NCBI RefSeq assembly: GCF_002286815.1
Contig: NZ_MUNM01000034.1
Location: 83,227 to 147,226, forward strand
Reading direction: 5' to 3'
Origin: Pseudomonas sp. PICF141
GTDB taxonomy: Bacteria > Pseudomonadota > Gammaproteobacteria > Pseudomonadales > Pseudomonadaceae
Length of the DNA: 64,000 nucleotides
Part shown: positions 1 to 9,083 of the stretch, piece by piece
How positions within the stretch are numbered: position 1 is the stretch's first letter
How the letters are laid out: each line of letters begins with the position of its first letter
Notes under the pieces: model-generated
What the model was told of the DNA's origin: nothing
Databases searched by the model: none
The model's input: only the letters and a program-made list of their open reading frames with translations
Translations under genes and position numbers: made by a program

Positions 1-1160
1 AGAAAGAATCGATCTTCGACATTTTCAAAGTCATCGGCGCGCTCAAACAACGCTTCGGTCAGGTCGCAGTCAACTTCGGCGAGCCGATCAAACTGGCGGA
101 ATTCCTCGACAGCGAACAGCCAGACTGGCGCCAACAGGAACTCGGTCCGCAGTTCAAACCGGCCTGGCTCAACGAAACCACCAACCGCCTCGGCGAGAAA
201 GTCGCCCAGCATTTGAATGAAGCGGCGGCGATCAACCCGGTGAATCTGGTGGCACTGGCGTTGCTGTCCACCAGCCGTCTGGCCCTGGACGATCGCGCCA
301 TGGCGCGGGTACTCGATCTGTATCTGGCGCTGTTGCGCAAGGTGCCTTATTCCTCGCACACCACCCTGCCGGACGGTGACGGCCGGGCGTTGATCGAGCA
401 CGTGAAGGACATGGACCTGCTGTCCGAGCAGAGCGATGCGCTGGGCAAGATTCTGTACCTGGACGAACAGAACGCCGTCCTGATGACCTACTACCGCAAC
501 AACGTTTTGCACATCTTCGCGTTGCCGTCGTTGCTGGCAAGTTTCTTCCAGAGCACCTCGCGCATGAGCCGCGAGCAGATCCTGCGCTACACCCGCGCGC
601 TGTATCCGTACCTGCAATCGGAGCTGTTCATTCGCTGGTCGCTGGACGAACTCGATGGCGTGGTCGATCAATGGCTCGAAGCCTTCGTCGAGCAAGGCGT
701 GCTGCGTTTCGAGAACGACGTGTACCTGCGTCCGGCACCGAGCTCACGGCATTTCGTGCTGCTGACTCTGTTATCAAAAAGCATCGCCCAGACCTTGCAG
801 CGCTTCTACATGACCGTTTCCTTGCTGCTCAACAGCGGTCAGAACAGCATCAGCGCCGAAGAACTCGAAGACCTGTGCACGGTCATGGCCCAGCGCCTGT
901 CGATCCTCCATGGCCTGAACGCCCCGGAATTCTTCGACAAGAGCCTGTTCCGTCACTTCATCCAGACAATGCTGGACCTGGACGTGCTGCGCCGCGACGA
1001 AGCCGGCAAGCTGAGCTATCACAAACTGCTCGGCGAACTGGCTGAAGGCGCGGCCAAACGGGTATTGCCGGCGGAGATTCGCTTGTCGATCCGTCAGGTG
1101 GCGCTGCATCGCAATGAAGATGCAGCCGATCAAGTCGCCGCTCCAGTGCAGACCGTCTAA
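1..1160 (+). CDS. plsB: Glycerol-3-phosphate 1-O-acyltransferase, C-terminal part (5' end outside window)
   Basis: This is the C-terminal ~385 residues of the membrane enzyme that acylates sn-glycerol-3-phosphate at position 1, the first step of phospholipid synthesis. The reading frame is open from base 3 with no start, so the gene begins upstream. Near the left edge the translation reads VNFGEPIKL, a typical PlsB segment just after the acyltransferase core. The remainder is the helical C-terminal region of the family (full proteins are about 800-830 residues). The acyltransferase HX4D motif must lie outside the window. The stop is at 1158-1160. Its place upstream of the mexJK-type pump matches PAO1 (plsB = PA3673), recalled from memory. 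The family call is firm; the truncation is only the window edge. Confidence 0.93.
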   Translation, partial: KESIFDIFKVIGALKQRFGQVAVNFGEPIKLAEFLDSEQPDWRQQELGPQFKPAWLNETTNRLGEKVAQHLNEAAAINPVNLVALALLSTSRLALDDRAMARVLDLYLALLRKVPYSSHTTLPDGDGRALIEHVKDMDLLSEQSDALGKILYLDEQNAVLMTYYRNNVLHIFALPSLLASFFQSTSRMSREQILRYTRALYPYLQSELFIRWSLDELDGVVDQWLEAFVEQGVLRFENDVYLRPAPSSRHFVLLTLLSKSIAQTLQRFYMTVSLLLNSGQNSISAEELEDLCTVMAQRLSILHGLNAPEFFDKSLFRHFIQTMLDLDVLRRDEAGKLSYHKLLGELAEGAAKRVLPAEIRLSIRQVALHRNEDAADQVAAPVQTV

Positions 1161-1169
1161 ATTCCTACA

Positions 1170-1192
1170 GGCGCCAGGCTTCTTCTGGCGCC
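1170..1192 (+). terminator. Short hairpin after plsB, weak terminator candidate
   Basis: Eight-base-pair inverted repeat GGCGCCAG / CTGGCGCC with a 7-nt loop, starting 9 bases after the plsB stop. No T-run follows, so it may slow or process the transcript rather than end it. Confidence 0.3.
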
Positions 1193-1225
1193 GCAGCCAC
1201 TGAAAATCCGAACAAGGAAGCCGCC

Positions 1226-1915
1226 ATGCTCCGCCCTACTCTTCGCTTCACCAGCCTGTGCGCAGGTTTGATGATCTGCGCCAACGCCCTGGCCCTGTCG
1301 CTCAATGACCTGTCGCAACAAGACGCCACCGGCGGCCTCAAGGACGCCCTGACTCAAGGCGCGCAACTGGCCGTTAAACAACTTGGCGCACCTGGTGGCT
1401 TCAGCAACAACCCGGAGGTGAAAATCGAGCTGCCGGGCAAGCTGGGCAAGGTCGCCAAGAAAATGAAACAGTTCGGCATGGGCGATCAGGTCGATCAACT
1501 GGAAATCAGCATGAACAAAGCGGCTGAAGCGGCCGTGACACAGGCTCAACCGATTCTGGTGGATGCGGTGAAGAAGATGACCGTGGAGGATGCCAAGGGG
1601 ATTCTCGGCGGCGGCAAGGACTCGGCGACTCAATACCTGAGCAAAACCAGCCGCGAGCAGATCCGCATCAAATTCCTGCCAATCGTCAAACAGGCTACCG
1701 ACCAGGTCGGCCTGGCCCAGCAATACAACTCGTTCGCCGGGCAAGCGGCGACTCTGGGCGTGCTGGATGCGAAAAACGCCAATATCGAAGGCTACGTCAC
1801 CGAGCAGGCGTTGAACGGTTTGTTCGAGATGATTGGCAAGCAGGAAGAAACCATTCGCCAAAACCCTGCGGCGGCGGCGACCAGTTTGGCGAAGAAGGTG
1901 TTTGGTACGTTGTAA
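1226..1915 (+). CDS. DUF4197 domain-containing exported protein
   Basis: A 229-residue protein with an N-terminal signal peptide (about residues 1-24; cleavage probably after ANALA). The rest fits the DUF4197 family: SLNDLSQQDATGGLKDAL near the start of the mature chain, then amphipathic helices with repeated Lys/Gln and a C-terminal KKVFGTL. It has no cysteine lipobox, so it should be a soluble periplasmic protein. Function is unknown in the family. The start is supported by a purine-rich AAGGAAG ribosome site about 8 bases upstream. It is a single gene between plsB and a strong terminator. Family assignment is from recall of the sequence pattern. Confidence 0.85.
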   Translation: MLRPTLRFTSLCAGLMICANALALSLNDLSQQDATGGLKDALTQGAQLAVKQLGAPGGFSNNPEVKIELPGKLGKVAKKMKQFGMGDQVDQLEISMNKAAEAAVTQAQPILVDAVKKMTVEDAKGILGGGKDSATQYLSKTSREQIRIKFLPIVKQATDQVGLAQQYNSFAGQAATLGVLDAKNANIEGYVTEQALNGLFEMIGKQEETIRQNPAAAATSLAKKVFGTL

Positions 1916-1941
1916 TTTTCCAAGTGCAACTCATCACGAAA

Positions 1942-1979
1942 AGCCCGCTGACCTTTGAAGGTTCAGCGGGCTTTTTTTG
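1942..1979 (+). terminator. Rho-independent terminator after the DUF4197 gene
   Basis: Perfect 10-bp stem AGCCCGCTGA / TCAGCGGGCT (1942-1951 with 1963-1972) followed by a run of T. Clear intrinsic terminator. Confidence 0.92.
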
Positions 1980-2546
1980 CGCTACTGTTGCGGATCCAGA
2001 TTATCCAGCACGCGATTTACCGGGCTGCGAAACCCGGTCGCTGCTTTTTGCAGCGACAAAGGCTAGAGGGCGCACTTCCGACGGACAACCTGAAAATCAG
2101 GTGGGAAGGTTCTGATGATTTGATTGCCCAATAAACATCGTCGACTTTCAGGACGCCACATCGCGAGCAGGCTCGCTCCCACAATTGAACCGTGTGGATC
2201 TGCGAAGTATTGGTTGGTTGTCAGGCCGCCAAGATCAAAAGATCGCAGCCTTCGGCAGCTCCTACGTGGGGTTGTGTACACCCGCGAGAGATTGGTTGGC
2301 TGTCAGGCCGCCTTCGCGGGCAAGCCTCGCTCCTACAAAAAGCCATCGGCGTACACCCGCCCCTCACCACTCAACAGGCCGAGCGTTAGCTCGCCTGCAG
2401 CTTTTGATCTGGCTTTTGATCTTGATCCACCCGCCCTTTCGGGAGGCTGAGCGCTGGTGTTCATCTGGCCGCCGTTACCGCAGCAACGTATATGTACCCC
2501 ACCAACCAAGAGCATGGTCGGCCCGAAGGCCGCCAAGACCAAACAA
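1980..2546. repeat. Repeat-mosaic intergenic region downstream of mexK
   Basis: A 567-bp gap without a credible gene. It holds pieces of several Pseudomonas repeat families: a GCGAGCAGGCTCGCTCCC REP at 2159-2183, an AAGATCGCAGCCTTCGGCAG element at 2233-2266, and a CTTCGCGGGCAAGCCTCGC REP at 2311-2337. A 21-bp direct repeat starting TTGGTTGG and ending CAGGCCGCC occurs at 2210-2230 and 2292-2312 with one mismatch. Further degenerate fragments (CTTTTGATC twice around 2401-2424) follow. The stretch 1980-2158 shows nothing I recognise. Small open frames here read through repeats on both strands and are not believed. Confidence 0.7.
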
Positions 2547-5500
2547 TCACACAGACTCTTTACGGACCCTGAACCAAGCCGCATACAACGCCGGCAAAAA
2601 CAGCAACGTCAACGCCGTCGCCACAATCAGCCCGCCCATGATCGCCACCGCCATCGGCCCGAAAAACACACTGCGTGACAATGGAATCATCGCCAGCACC
2701 GCCGCCAACGCCGTCAGCACAATCGGTCGGAACCGCCGCACTGTCGCCTCGATAATCGCTTGCCAAGGCTTAAGCCCGGCAGCGATGTCCTGCTCGATCT
2801 GATCCACCAGAATCACTGAGTTACGCATGATCATCCCTGACAAGGCGATGGTCCCGAGCATTGCCACAAAACCAAACGGTTGACGGAACACCAGCAGAAA
2901 AAGGGTCACACCGATCAGCCCCAGTGGCGCCGTCAGAAACACCATCACCGTGCGTGAGAAACTGCGCAGTTGCAGCATCAGCAACGTCAGCACCACCACA
3001 ATGAACAACGGCACCCCAGCATTCACCGAGCTCTGCCCACGGGCCGAGTCTTCCACCGTACCGCCGACGTCCAGCAAATAGCCGTCCGGCAGTTCGGCGC
3101 GAATCGGATCCAGGGTCGGCATGATTTGCTGCACCAGTGTCACCGGTTGTTCCTTGCCGTAGATGTCGGCGCGAACCGTCACGTTGGGCAGGCGGTTACG
3201 GTGCCAGATGATGCCTTCCTCGAAGCCGTATTCCAGCGTCGCGATCTGCGACAGCGCCACGCTGCGACCATTGTCGGTCGGCACGGCCAGGCTTGGCAGC
3301 AACGCCAGTTCGGTGCGCTCATGTACCGTGCCGCGCAGCAAGATCTCGATCAACTCGTTGTCTTCGCGGTACTGGCTGACGCTGGCACCGGTCAGCGAGC
3401 TGCGCAGGAAAGCCGAGAGGTTCGCCGTGCTCACACCCAGCGCTCGCGCGCGGTCCTGGTCGACGTTCAGGTAAACGACTTTGCTCGGCTCTTCCCAGTC
3501 CAGATGCACGTTGACCACGTGAGGATTCTCACGAACCTTGGCCGCGACTTTACGGGCCAATGCGCGGACTTCCTCGATGTGCTCACCGGTGACCCGGAAC
3601 TGCACCGGATAACCAACAGGCGGGCCATTCTCCAGCCGCGTGACCCGCGTGCGCAGGGCCGGGAATTGTTCATTGAGGGTTCCAATCAACCAGGTGCGCA
3701 GGGTTTCGCGGTCTTCGATGGTTTTGGCCAGCACGACAAATTGCGCAAAGCTCGCCGCCGGAAGTTGCTGATCCAGCGGCAGGTAGAAACGCGGCGAACC
3801 GGTGCCGACGTAAGCCACGTAATTGTCGATCCCGGGCTGATCCTTGAGCAGGTTTTCGAGGCGTTTGACCTCTTCGGCGGTGTTGCTCAAAGACGCCCCT
3901 TCGGCCAGTTTCAGATCGACCATCAACTCCAGCCGCCCCGAAGCCGGGAAGAACTGTTGCGGCACGAAACGGAACAACATCAGTGAGGCGACGAACATCA
4001 AGACCGTCAGCATGATCACCGTTTTGCGCCGACGCACGCACCACTCCACCAGCCGCCTGACGCGCTGATAGAACGGCGTGCCATAAGGGTCGGGTTGACC
4101 GTCGCCGGTGCCATGTTTGGCGGCGTGAATTTTCGCCAGGTCCGGCAGGAGTTTTTCCCCCAGATAAGGCACAAAGACCACGGCGGCAACCCACGACGCC
4201 ACCAGCGCGATGGTCACCACCTGGAAGATCGAGCGGGTGTATTCACCGGTGCCCGATTGCGCAGTGGCAATCGGCAGGAAACCGGCAGCGGTGATCAACG
4301 TCCCGGTGAGCATCGGGAACGCAGTGCTGGTCCAGGCGTAGCTGGCGGCTTTGACCCGGTCGAAGCCCTGCTCCATTTTGATCGCCATCATTTCCACGGC
4401 GATGATCGCGTCGTCCACCAGCAATCCCAGCGCCAGCACCAGCGCGCCCAGGGAAATCTTGTGCAAGCCGATGCCAAGGTAATACATGCAGGCGAAGGTC
4501 ATCGCCAACACCAGCGGAATCGCCAGCGCCACCACCATGCCGGTGCGCACACCGAGGGAGAAGAAGCTCACCAGCAATACAATCGCCAGCGCCTCCACCA
4601 GCACCTGAACAAACTCGCCGACACCGGTTTTCACCGCGGCCGGTTGATCGGAGACCTTGCGCAGTTGCATGCCGGCCGGAAGATTCTTCTGGATCCGGGC
4701 GAATTCGGCTTCCAGCGCCTTGCCCAGAATCAGAATGTCGCCACCGCTCTTCATGGCCACCGCCAGGCCGATGGCGTCTTCAGCCATGAAGCGCATGCGC
4801 GGCGCCGGTGGATCGTTGAAGCCACGACGAACGTTCGCCACATCGCCGATGCGGAACGTGCGATCACCGACGCGGATCGGGAAGTTGCTGATCTCGTCGA
4901 CCGTCTGAAAATTCCCCGAAACCCGTAGCTGCAAACGCTCGCTGGTGGTTTCGAAGAAACCTGCGTTGGACATCGCGTTCTGCTCTTCAAGCGCCTGCTG
5001 CACCGTCGCCAACGGCAATCCGAGGGTGGCCAGTTTGACGTTGGAGAGCTCGATCCAGATCTTTTCGTCCTGCAGCCCGAGCAAGTCGACCTTGCCCACA
5101 TCCTTGACCCGTTGCAGCTGAATCTGGACGCGGTCGGCGTAGTCCTTGAGCACCGCGTAATCAAAACCTTCGCCGGTCAGGGCGTAGATATTGCCGAAGG
5201 TGGTGCCGAACTCATCATTGAAGAAAGGCCCCTGGATGCCCGGCGGCAACGTGTGGCGAATGTCGCTGATCTTTTTGCGAGCCTGATACCAGAGCTCCGG
5301 GATCTCCACCGAGTGCATCGAATCTCGAGCAATGAACGTGACCTGGGACTCGCCCGGGCGGGAGAACGAAGCGATCCGGTCGTACTCGCCGGTTTCCATC
5401 AGTTTCTTTTCAATACGCTCGGTCACCTGGCGCGACACTTCCTCCGCCGTAGCTCCCGGCCAGTTGGTGCGAATCACCATGGCCTTGAAGGTGAACGGCG

Positions 5501-5618
5501 GGTCTTCGCTTTGGCCCAGCTTGGTGTAGGACAACGCGCCGACGAGGGCCAGCAAAAGCATCAGGAACAGTACGATCTGGCGGTTGCGCAGCGCCCATTC
5601 GGAAAGATTGAAACCCAT
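2547..5618 (-). CDS. mexK: RND multidrug efflux inner-membrane transporter MexK-like
   Basis: A 1023-residue proton-driven RND pump of the HAE1 class. The N-terminus has the cytoplasmic helix and first membrane segment (VLFLMLLLALVGALSY, about residues 14-29). The GQSEDPPFTFKAMVI start of the first porter domain follows. The middle membrane block around residues 330-480 carries LGLLVDDAIIAVEMM, with the paired Asp residues of the proton relay. A second periplasmic half and membrane helices 8-12 complete it. Length equals MexK (about 1025). It ends the operon whose first gene, mexJ, lies 6 bp upstream. Order plsB...mexK-mexJ / mexL / rsmJ matches PAO1 PA3673-PA3680 (recalled), which separates it from the similar TriC. 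Known MexJK exports triclosan and erythromycin. No outer-membrane factor gene is nearby, so one must be borrowed. Confidence 0.85.
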   Translation of the reverse strand: MGFNLSEWALRNRQIVLFLMLLLALVGALSYTKLGQSEDPPFTFKAMVIRTNWPGATAEEVSRQVTERIEKKLMETGEYDRIASFSRPGESQVTFIARDSMHSVEIPELWYQARKKISDIRHTLPPGIQGPFFNDEFGTTFGNIYALTGEGFDYAVLKDYADRVQIQLQRVKDVGKVDLLGLQDEKIWIELSNVKLATLGLPLATVQQALEEQNAMSNAGFFETTSERLQLRVSGNFQTVDEISNFPIRVGDRTFRIGDVANVRRGFNDPPAPRMRFMAEDAIGLAVAMKSGGDILILGKALEAEFARIQKNLPAGMQLRKVSDQPAAVKTGVGEFVQVLVEALAIVLLVSFFSLGVRTGMVVALAIPLVLAMTFACMYYLGIGLHKISLGALVLALGLLVDDAIIAVEMMAIKMEQGFDRVKAASYAWTSTAFPMLTGTLITAAGFLPIATAQSGTGEYTRSIFQVVTIALVASWVAAVVFVPYLGEKLLPDLAKIHAAKHGTGDGQPDPYGTPFYQRVRRLVEWCVRRRKTVIMLTVLMFVASLMLFRFVPQQFFPASGRLELMVDLKLAEGASLSNTAEEVKRLENLLKDQPGIDNYVAYVGTGSPRFYLPLDQQLPAASFAQFVVLAKTIEDRETLRTWLIGTLNEQFPALRTRVTRLENGPPVGYPVQFRVTGEHIEEVRALARKVAAKVRENPHVVNVHLDWEEPSKVVYLNVDQDRARALGVSTANLSAFLRSSLTGASVSQYREDNELIEILLRGTVHERTELALLPSLAVPTDNGRSVALSQIATLEYGFEEGIIWHRNRLPNVTVRADIYGKEQPVTLVQQIMPTLDPIRAELPDGYLLDVGGTVEDSARGQSSVNAGVPLFIVVVLTLLMLQLRSFSRTVMVFLTAPLGLIGVTLFLLVFRQPFGFVAMLGTIALSGMIMRNSVILVDQIEQDIAAGLKPWQAIIEATVRRFRPIVLTALAAVLAMIPLSRSVFFGPMAVAIMGGLIVATALTLLFLPALYAAWFRVRKESV

Positions 5619-5624
5619 CGGGGA

Positions 5625-6725
5625 TTACTCCTTGTGCGCCAGATTGACCACGCGATTGGAGCGATCCACCGGGCGTACTTGCTGCCCGTCGTGAAGCACA
5701 TGAACCCCGGCCGCCACCACCCAGTCGCTGGCGTTCAGGCCTTCAAGCACCGGCACGGTTTTCTCGCCGAATGCACCGACCCGCACCGGGGCTTTTTTCA
5801 AGGTGTTGTTGGCGCCGACCACCCATACATAAGTGGCCCCGTTTTCCGCCGTGACTGCCGACAGCGGCACTGACAACGACACCACATCGGCGGTCTGGAT
5901 GAACACCCGGGCGCTCTGGCCCAGTTCGGCGGGAACCTTGCCGGCGGAAAAAGCGATACGGGCGGCAAAGGTGCGGGATTTCGGATCGGCGGCCGGCGAC
6001 AACTCACGAATGCGTCCCGGGAAACGTTGATCGGGTTGGGTCCAGAGTTCCACCGAGACCGGCTGGCCGACCTTGAAGCGACCAAAACTCTGCTCCGGCA
6101 GGCTGATCAACACTTCGCGTTCGCCGTCGGTGGCAAGGGTAAACACCGTTTGCCCGGCCGCCACCACTTGCCCGACTTCAACCGCTCGCTTGGCCACCAC
6201 GCCATCCTGCGGTGCACGCAGCACCGCGTAACTGGCCTGGTTGGTCGATACGTTGAATTCGGCTTTGATTTGCTTGAGACGTGCTTCACCGGAGCGGTAG
6301 AGGTTTTCCGCATTGTCGTACTGCGAACGGCTGACCATTTGCCGCTCCATCAGGGTCTTGTAGCGATCGCGCTCGGCGCGCACCAGGTTCAGATTGGCTT
6401 CGGCGGCGGCGACCTGGGCGCGGGTGGCTTCCAGTTGCAGGCGCACATCCTGAGGATCGAGTTCCGCCAGAGGCTGGTCGGCCTTGACCCGCTGGCCTTC
6501 CTCGACCAGTCGTCGGCTGACTTTGCCGCCAATGCGGAAGGCCAGATCTGGCTCATAGCGCGCACGGACTTCACCGGGATAACTTTCCATGGCCTGGGCC
6601 GAAGGCTCTGGCTGAACGACCATGGCCGGACGGACAGTGACTTGAGGCGTCTCTTCATGGCCACACGCAGACAATAAAAAAGCCAGGCTGACCGGCAATG
6701 CGAGGGGCAGGGCATAGCGGAACAT
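5625..6725 (-). CDS. mexJ: Periplasmic adaptor (membrane fusion protein) lipoprotein MexJ-like
   Basis: A 366-residue adaptor that bridges the RND pump to an outer-membrane channel. The N-terminus is a lipoprotein signal with lipobox LLSAC (Cys20). Then come the beta-barrel/lipoyl segment YEPDLAFRIGGKVSRRLVEE, a coiled-coil hairpin rich in Ala/Arg/Glu (about residues 105-165), the second lipoyl half (VLRAPQDGVVAKRAV) and the C-terminal membrane-proximal domain. Start is the ATG facing mexL, with AAGG upstream. It is separated by 6 bp from mexK, so the two are surely cotranscribed and share the divergent control region with mexL. Identity as MexJ rests on family plus gene order. Confidence 0.85.
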   Translation of the reverse strand: MFRYALPLALPVSLAFLLSACGHEETPQVTVRPAMVVQPEPSAQAMESYPGEVRARYEPDLAFRIGGKVSRRLVEEGQRVKADQPLAELDPQDVRLQLEATRAQVAAAEANLNLVRAERDRYKTLMERQMVSRSQYDNAENLYRSGEARLKQIKAEFNVSTNQASYAVLRAPQDGVVAKRAVEVGQVVAAGQTVFTLATDGEREVLISLPEQSFGRFKVGQPVSVELWTQPDQRFPGRIRELSPAADPKSRTFAARIAFSAGKVPAELGQSARVFIQTADVVSLSVPLSAVTAENGATYVWVVGANNTLKKAPVRVGAFGEKTVPVLEGLNASDWVVAAGVHVLHDGQQVRPVDRSNRVVNLAHKE

Positions 6726-6762
6726 GGTGAAGGACCTTTCGCTAATAGTGCTTTGAATAATT

Positions 6763-6776
6763 ATACTGACCAGTAT
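6763..6776. promoter_or_regulatory. Palindromic operator candidate for MexL in the mexJ/mexL divergent region
   Basis: Perfect inverted repeat ATACTG-AC-CAGTAT in the 93-bp gap between the divergent mexJ and mexL starts. The dyad loosely extends outward (AATAA...TTATT). A second CAGTAT half-site lies at 6802-6807. TetR repressors usually bind such dyads; assignment to MexL is inference from position. Confidence 0.6.
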
Positions 6777-6818
6777 GTTATTAATAGCAAACTCACCAGT
6801 CCAGTATTAAAGCGAAGA

Positions 6819-7463
6819 ATGTCTGACAATCTTTCAACCTCCAGCGGTCCGGGCCGTCCCAAAGATCTGGCCAAGCGCCAGGCCATCCTCGATGCGGCGA
6901 AAATCCTGTTTCTGAGCAAGGGCTATGCGAACACCAGCATGGATGCCGTGGCGGCCGAGGCCGGCGTGTCGAAGCTGACGGTCTACAGCCATTTCAACGA
7001 CAAGGAAACGCTGTTCTCCGCCGCAGTGATGGCCAAGTGCGAAGAGCAATTGCCGCCACTTTTCTTCGAATTGCCGGAGGGCATTGCGGTGGAAACCGTG
7101 CTGCTGAACATCGCACGCGGCTTTCATCAGCTGATCAACAGCGATGAATCGGTGAACCTGCATCGGCTGATGATGACGCTGGGTAGCCAGGACCCGAAGC
7201 TCTCGCTGATTTTCTTCCAGGCCGGGCCAGAACGCGTGCTCCACGGAATGGAGGGGTTGCTGAACAAGGTCAATCAGAGCGGTGCATTGAGTATCGATAA
7301 ACCGCGCAATGCCGCCGAGCATTTCTTTTGCCTGCTCAAGGGCGCGGGCAATTTCCGGTTGCTGTATGGCTGCGGCGAGCCGGTGACCGGGGATGCGGCC
7401 GAAGCCCATGTGCAGGACGTGGTGGGGTTGTTTATGCGGGCTTATCGGCCGCAGTCGGCCTGA
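6819..7463 (+). CDS. mexL: TetR-family repressor MexL-like
   Basis: A 214-residue TetR/AcrR regulator. The helix-turn-helix lies at about residues 15-60: ILDAAKILFLSKGYANTS followed by VAAEAGVSKLTVYSHFNDKE. The C-terminal ligand-binding half is variable. The frame can be opened to a TTG at 6753, but that would run through the operator. The ATG at 6819 has AAGCGAAGAA just upstream and gives the family's usual length (P. aeruginosa MexL about 212). It diverges from mexJ, so it should repress mexJK and itself. The 3' end is immediately followed by a 110-bp palindromic element. Regulation by MexL of this particular pump is inferred from synteny. Confidence 0.86.
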   Translation: MSDNLSTSSGPGRPKDLAKRQAILDAAKILFLSKGYANTSMDAVAAEAGVSKLTVYSHFNDKETLFSAAVMAKCEEQLPPLFFELPEGIAVETVLLNIARGFHQLINSDESVNLHRLMMTLGSQDPKLSLIFFQAGPERVLHGMEGLLNKVNQSGALSIDKPRNAAEHFFCLLKGAGNFRLLYGCGEPVTGDAAEAHVQDVVGLFMRAYRPQSA

Positions 7464-7464
7464 T

Positions 7465-7574
7465 GATCGTTCCCACGCTGTGCGTGGGAATGCAGCCCGG
7501 GACGCTCCGCGTCCCTTTCGAAGCGGACGCAGAGCGTCCATTGAGACATTCCCACGCAGAGCGTGGGAACGATC
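7465..7574. repeat. 110-bp nested palindromic element (GATCGTTCCCACGCT family), copy 1
   Basis: Starts one base after the mexL stop. Outer arms GATCGTTCCCACGCT and AGCGTGGGAACGATC are a perfect 15-bp inverted repeat. Inner short palindromes (GGACGCTCCGCGTCC and GGACGCAGAGCGTCC) lie within. A second copy is at 36801-36913. It sits between convergent mexL and rsmJ and could act as a transcript end. Confidence 0.85.
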
Positions 7575-7583
7575 AGTATCGAA

Positions 7584-8366
7584 TCAGGGTTTGAGCGCTT
7601 TCTTCGGATAAATGTCGTATCGGCTGGATTTGCCATCCAGCGCATGGCTCGGTTTCGGCCCCTCGATGCACGGCGCCTTGCGCGGGCGCTTGACCACCAC
7701 CCGGTGGCTGGCCAGGGCCAACGCCGCTTCGAGCAATGCCGGCGCATCCGGGTCATCGCCGACCAGCGGCCGGAACAGGCGCATTTCCTTCTTCACCAAC
7801 GCCGTTTTCTCGCGATGGGGGAACATCGGATCGAGGTAGATCACCTGCGGTGGCTCGCCTTCCCAGTTGCGCATCACCTCGATCGAATTGCCCTTGAGCA
7901 AACGCATCCGCGCCACGATCGGCGCCACGTCGAAATCTTCCGCGCCGCGCGCCAGGCCATCTTCAAGCAATGCGCCGATCAGCGGCTGGCGCTCGATCAG
8001 GCTCATCTCACAGCCCAAGCTGGCCAGCACGAACGCGTCCTTGCCCAACCCTGCCGTTGCGTCCAGCACACGCGGGCGCACGCCTTGGGCGATGCCGACC
8101 GCTTTGGCGATCATCTGACCGCTGCCGCCGCCGTACAACCGACGATGAGCCGCGCCGCCTTCGACAAAATCCACCCGAACCGGTCCCGGAGCATCGGGCC
8201 CCAGTTGTTGCAGCTGCAACCCCTGCTCGCCCACCTGCAAGGCGAACTCGCCATCATCCACCTGCAACGGCAACCCCAGGCGCTCGGCCCATTGCTCGGC
8301 CTGTGGCTGAAAGGTCGTGCCCAAGGCCTCGACATGGATGCGGCAGGCCGCAGGTTGCTCAATCAT
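7584..8366 (-). CDS. rsmJ: 16S rRNA (guanine1516-N2)-methyltransferase
   Basis: A 260-residue SAM-dependent methyltransferase that makes m2G1516 in helix 45 of 16S rRNA. Key motifs: [13 protein letters not shown] and [14 protein letters not shown] before the fold, SAM-binding motif [19 protein letters not shown], acidic motif II LIERQP, and the catalytic-region [19 protein letters not shown]. The C-terminal KRPRKAP is also typical. Length fits E. coli RsmJ (about 250). It is a single gene convergent with mexL. In PAO1 the orthologue is PA3680 by recall, consistent with the neighbourhood. Confidence 0.93.
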   Translation of the reverse strand: MIEQPAACRIHVEALGTTFQPQAEQWAERLGLPLQVDDGEFALQVGEQGLQLQQLGPDAPGPVRVDFVEGGAAHRRLYGGGSGQMIAKAVGIAQGVRPRVLDATAGLGKDAFVLASLGCEMSLIERQPLIGALLEDGLARGAEDFDVAPIVARMRLLKGNSIEVMRNWEGEPPQVIYLDPMFPHREKTALVKKEMRLFRPLVGDDPDAPALLEAALALASHRVVVKRPRKAPCIEGPKPSHALDGKSSRYDIYPKKALKP

Positions 8367-8402
8367 GGGAAAACACGCTCAAAAAATTAATGATCGGCAA
8401 AA

Positions 8403-9080
8403 ATGGCCGATAACCAAACTATCGAGCATTTTGCCAGAGCTGAGCGTCGACCGAGAGAAATGTCAGACATTCAACGCACATCGATAGGTTATATCTCGCC
8501 CCACGGCGATTTTGGCCTGCGAAACTCCCAAGCACTGAGCGGCGTCAGTCACCTATGGCAGGATTTTTTTGCCCAGGCGCTGGCCGATCAGTCGGGCGAT
8601 GTCGTGCCGGAGTCTCTCAACTTTCCGCCGGTGGATCTCGACAGCCCGGTCGAACCGACCGTTGGCAGTGAGTTGCTGGCGCACATCATTTCCCAGCGCG
8701 AATGTGATGTGATCGAAACACCCGTTCGCCCGCCAGAGCCGCTGTTTCTGCCGATTGCCGAATTCGAAATGGACCTGGCCGACAAACCCTTCCCGCCATT
8801 CCCGCCGGAAGAAATCGTCGCGCAACAGAAACAGCAGGACTTCGACAGCGGCTGGGTACGCCCTATCGTGCTCACCGCCGGCCAAGCGTTGCCACAGCCA
8901 GGCGCCGCACCGCAACCGCGCCCGCTTCACTTGCCGATCGCCGAGTTCGAACTTGAGCTGCTGGACAAACCGTTCCCGCCGTTCTCGCCCGAAGAGCTGG
9001 TGGAACAACAGAAACAACTGGATTTCGATAACGGCTGGGCACGCCCGATCGTTCTGCAGAACCTGCGCATCGCCGCCTGA
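8403..9080 (+). CDS. Unrecognised proline-rich protein with two copies of a ~47-residue unit
   Basis: A 225-residue protein without signal peptide or membrane segment. I do not recognise a family. The C-terminal half is two near-identical units at about residues 111-157 and 172-218. Each runs LPIAEFE(M/L)(D/E)L..DKPFPPF.PEE, then QQKQ.DFD(S/N)GW.RPIVL. They are joined by a Gln/Pro linker. The N-terminal part (SDIQRTSIGYISPHGDFGLR...SHLWQDFFAQ) is unrelated to the units. The start is uncertain: ATG 8403 has no clear ribosome site; ATG 8460 (MSDIQRTSIG) has GAGAGA very close upstream. The gene is divergent from rsmJ and convergent with the extensin-like gene, so it is alone. Codon use matches the surroundings. 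The Pro-rich repeats suggest a peptide-binding or scaffold role (speculative). Confidence 0.75.
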   Translation: MADNQTIEHFARAERRPREMSDIQRTSIGYISPHGDFGLRNSQALSGVSHLWQDFFAQALADQSGDVVPESLNFPPVDLDSPVEPTVGSELLAHIISQRECDVIETPVRPPEPLFLPIAEFEMDLADKPFPPFPPEEIVAQQKQQDFDSGWVRPIVLTAGQALPQPGAAPQPRPLHLPIAEFELELLDKPFPPFSPEELVEQQKQLDFDNGWARPIVLQNLRIAA

Positions 9081-9083
9081 CCC

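Noticed and set aside
2063..2802. Several small open frames around the repeat mosaic downstream of mexK
   Set aside because: They read through REP fragments or the antisense of mexK; similar peptides arise at every such repeat in the genome.
6753..6818. N-terminal extension of mexL from a TTG codon
   Set aside because: It would translate the operator dyad, lacks a ribosome site, and exceeds the family length; ATG 6819 fits better.
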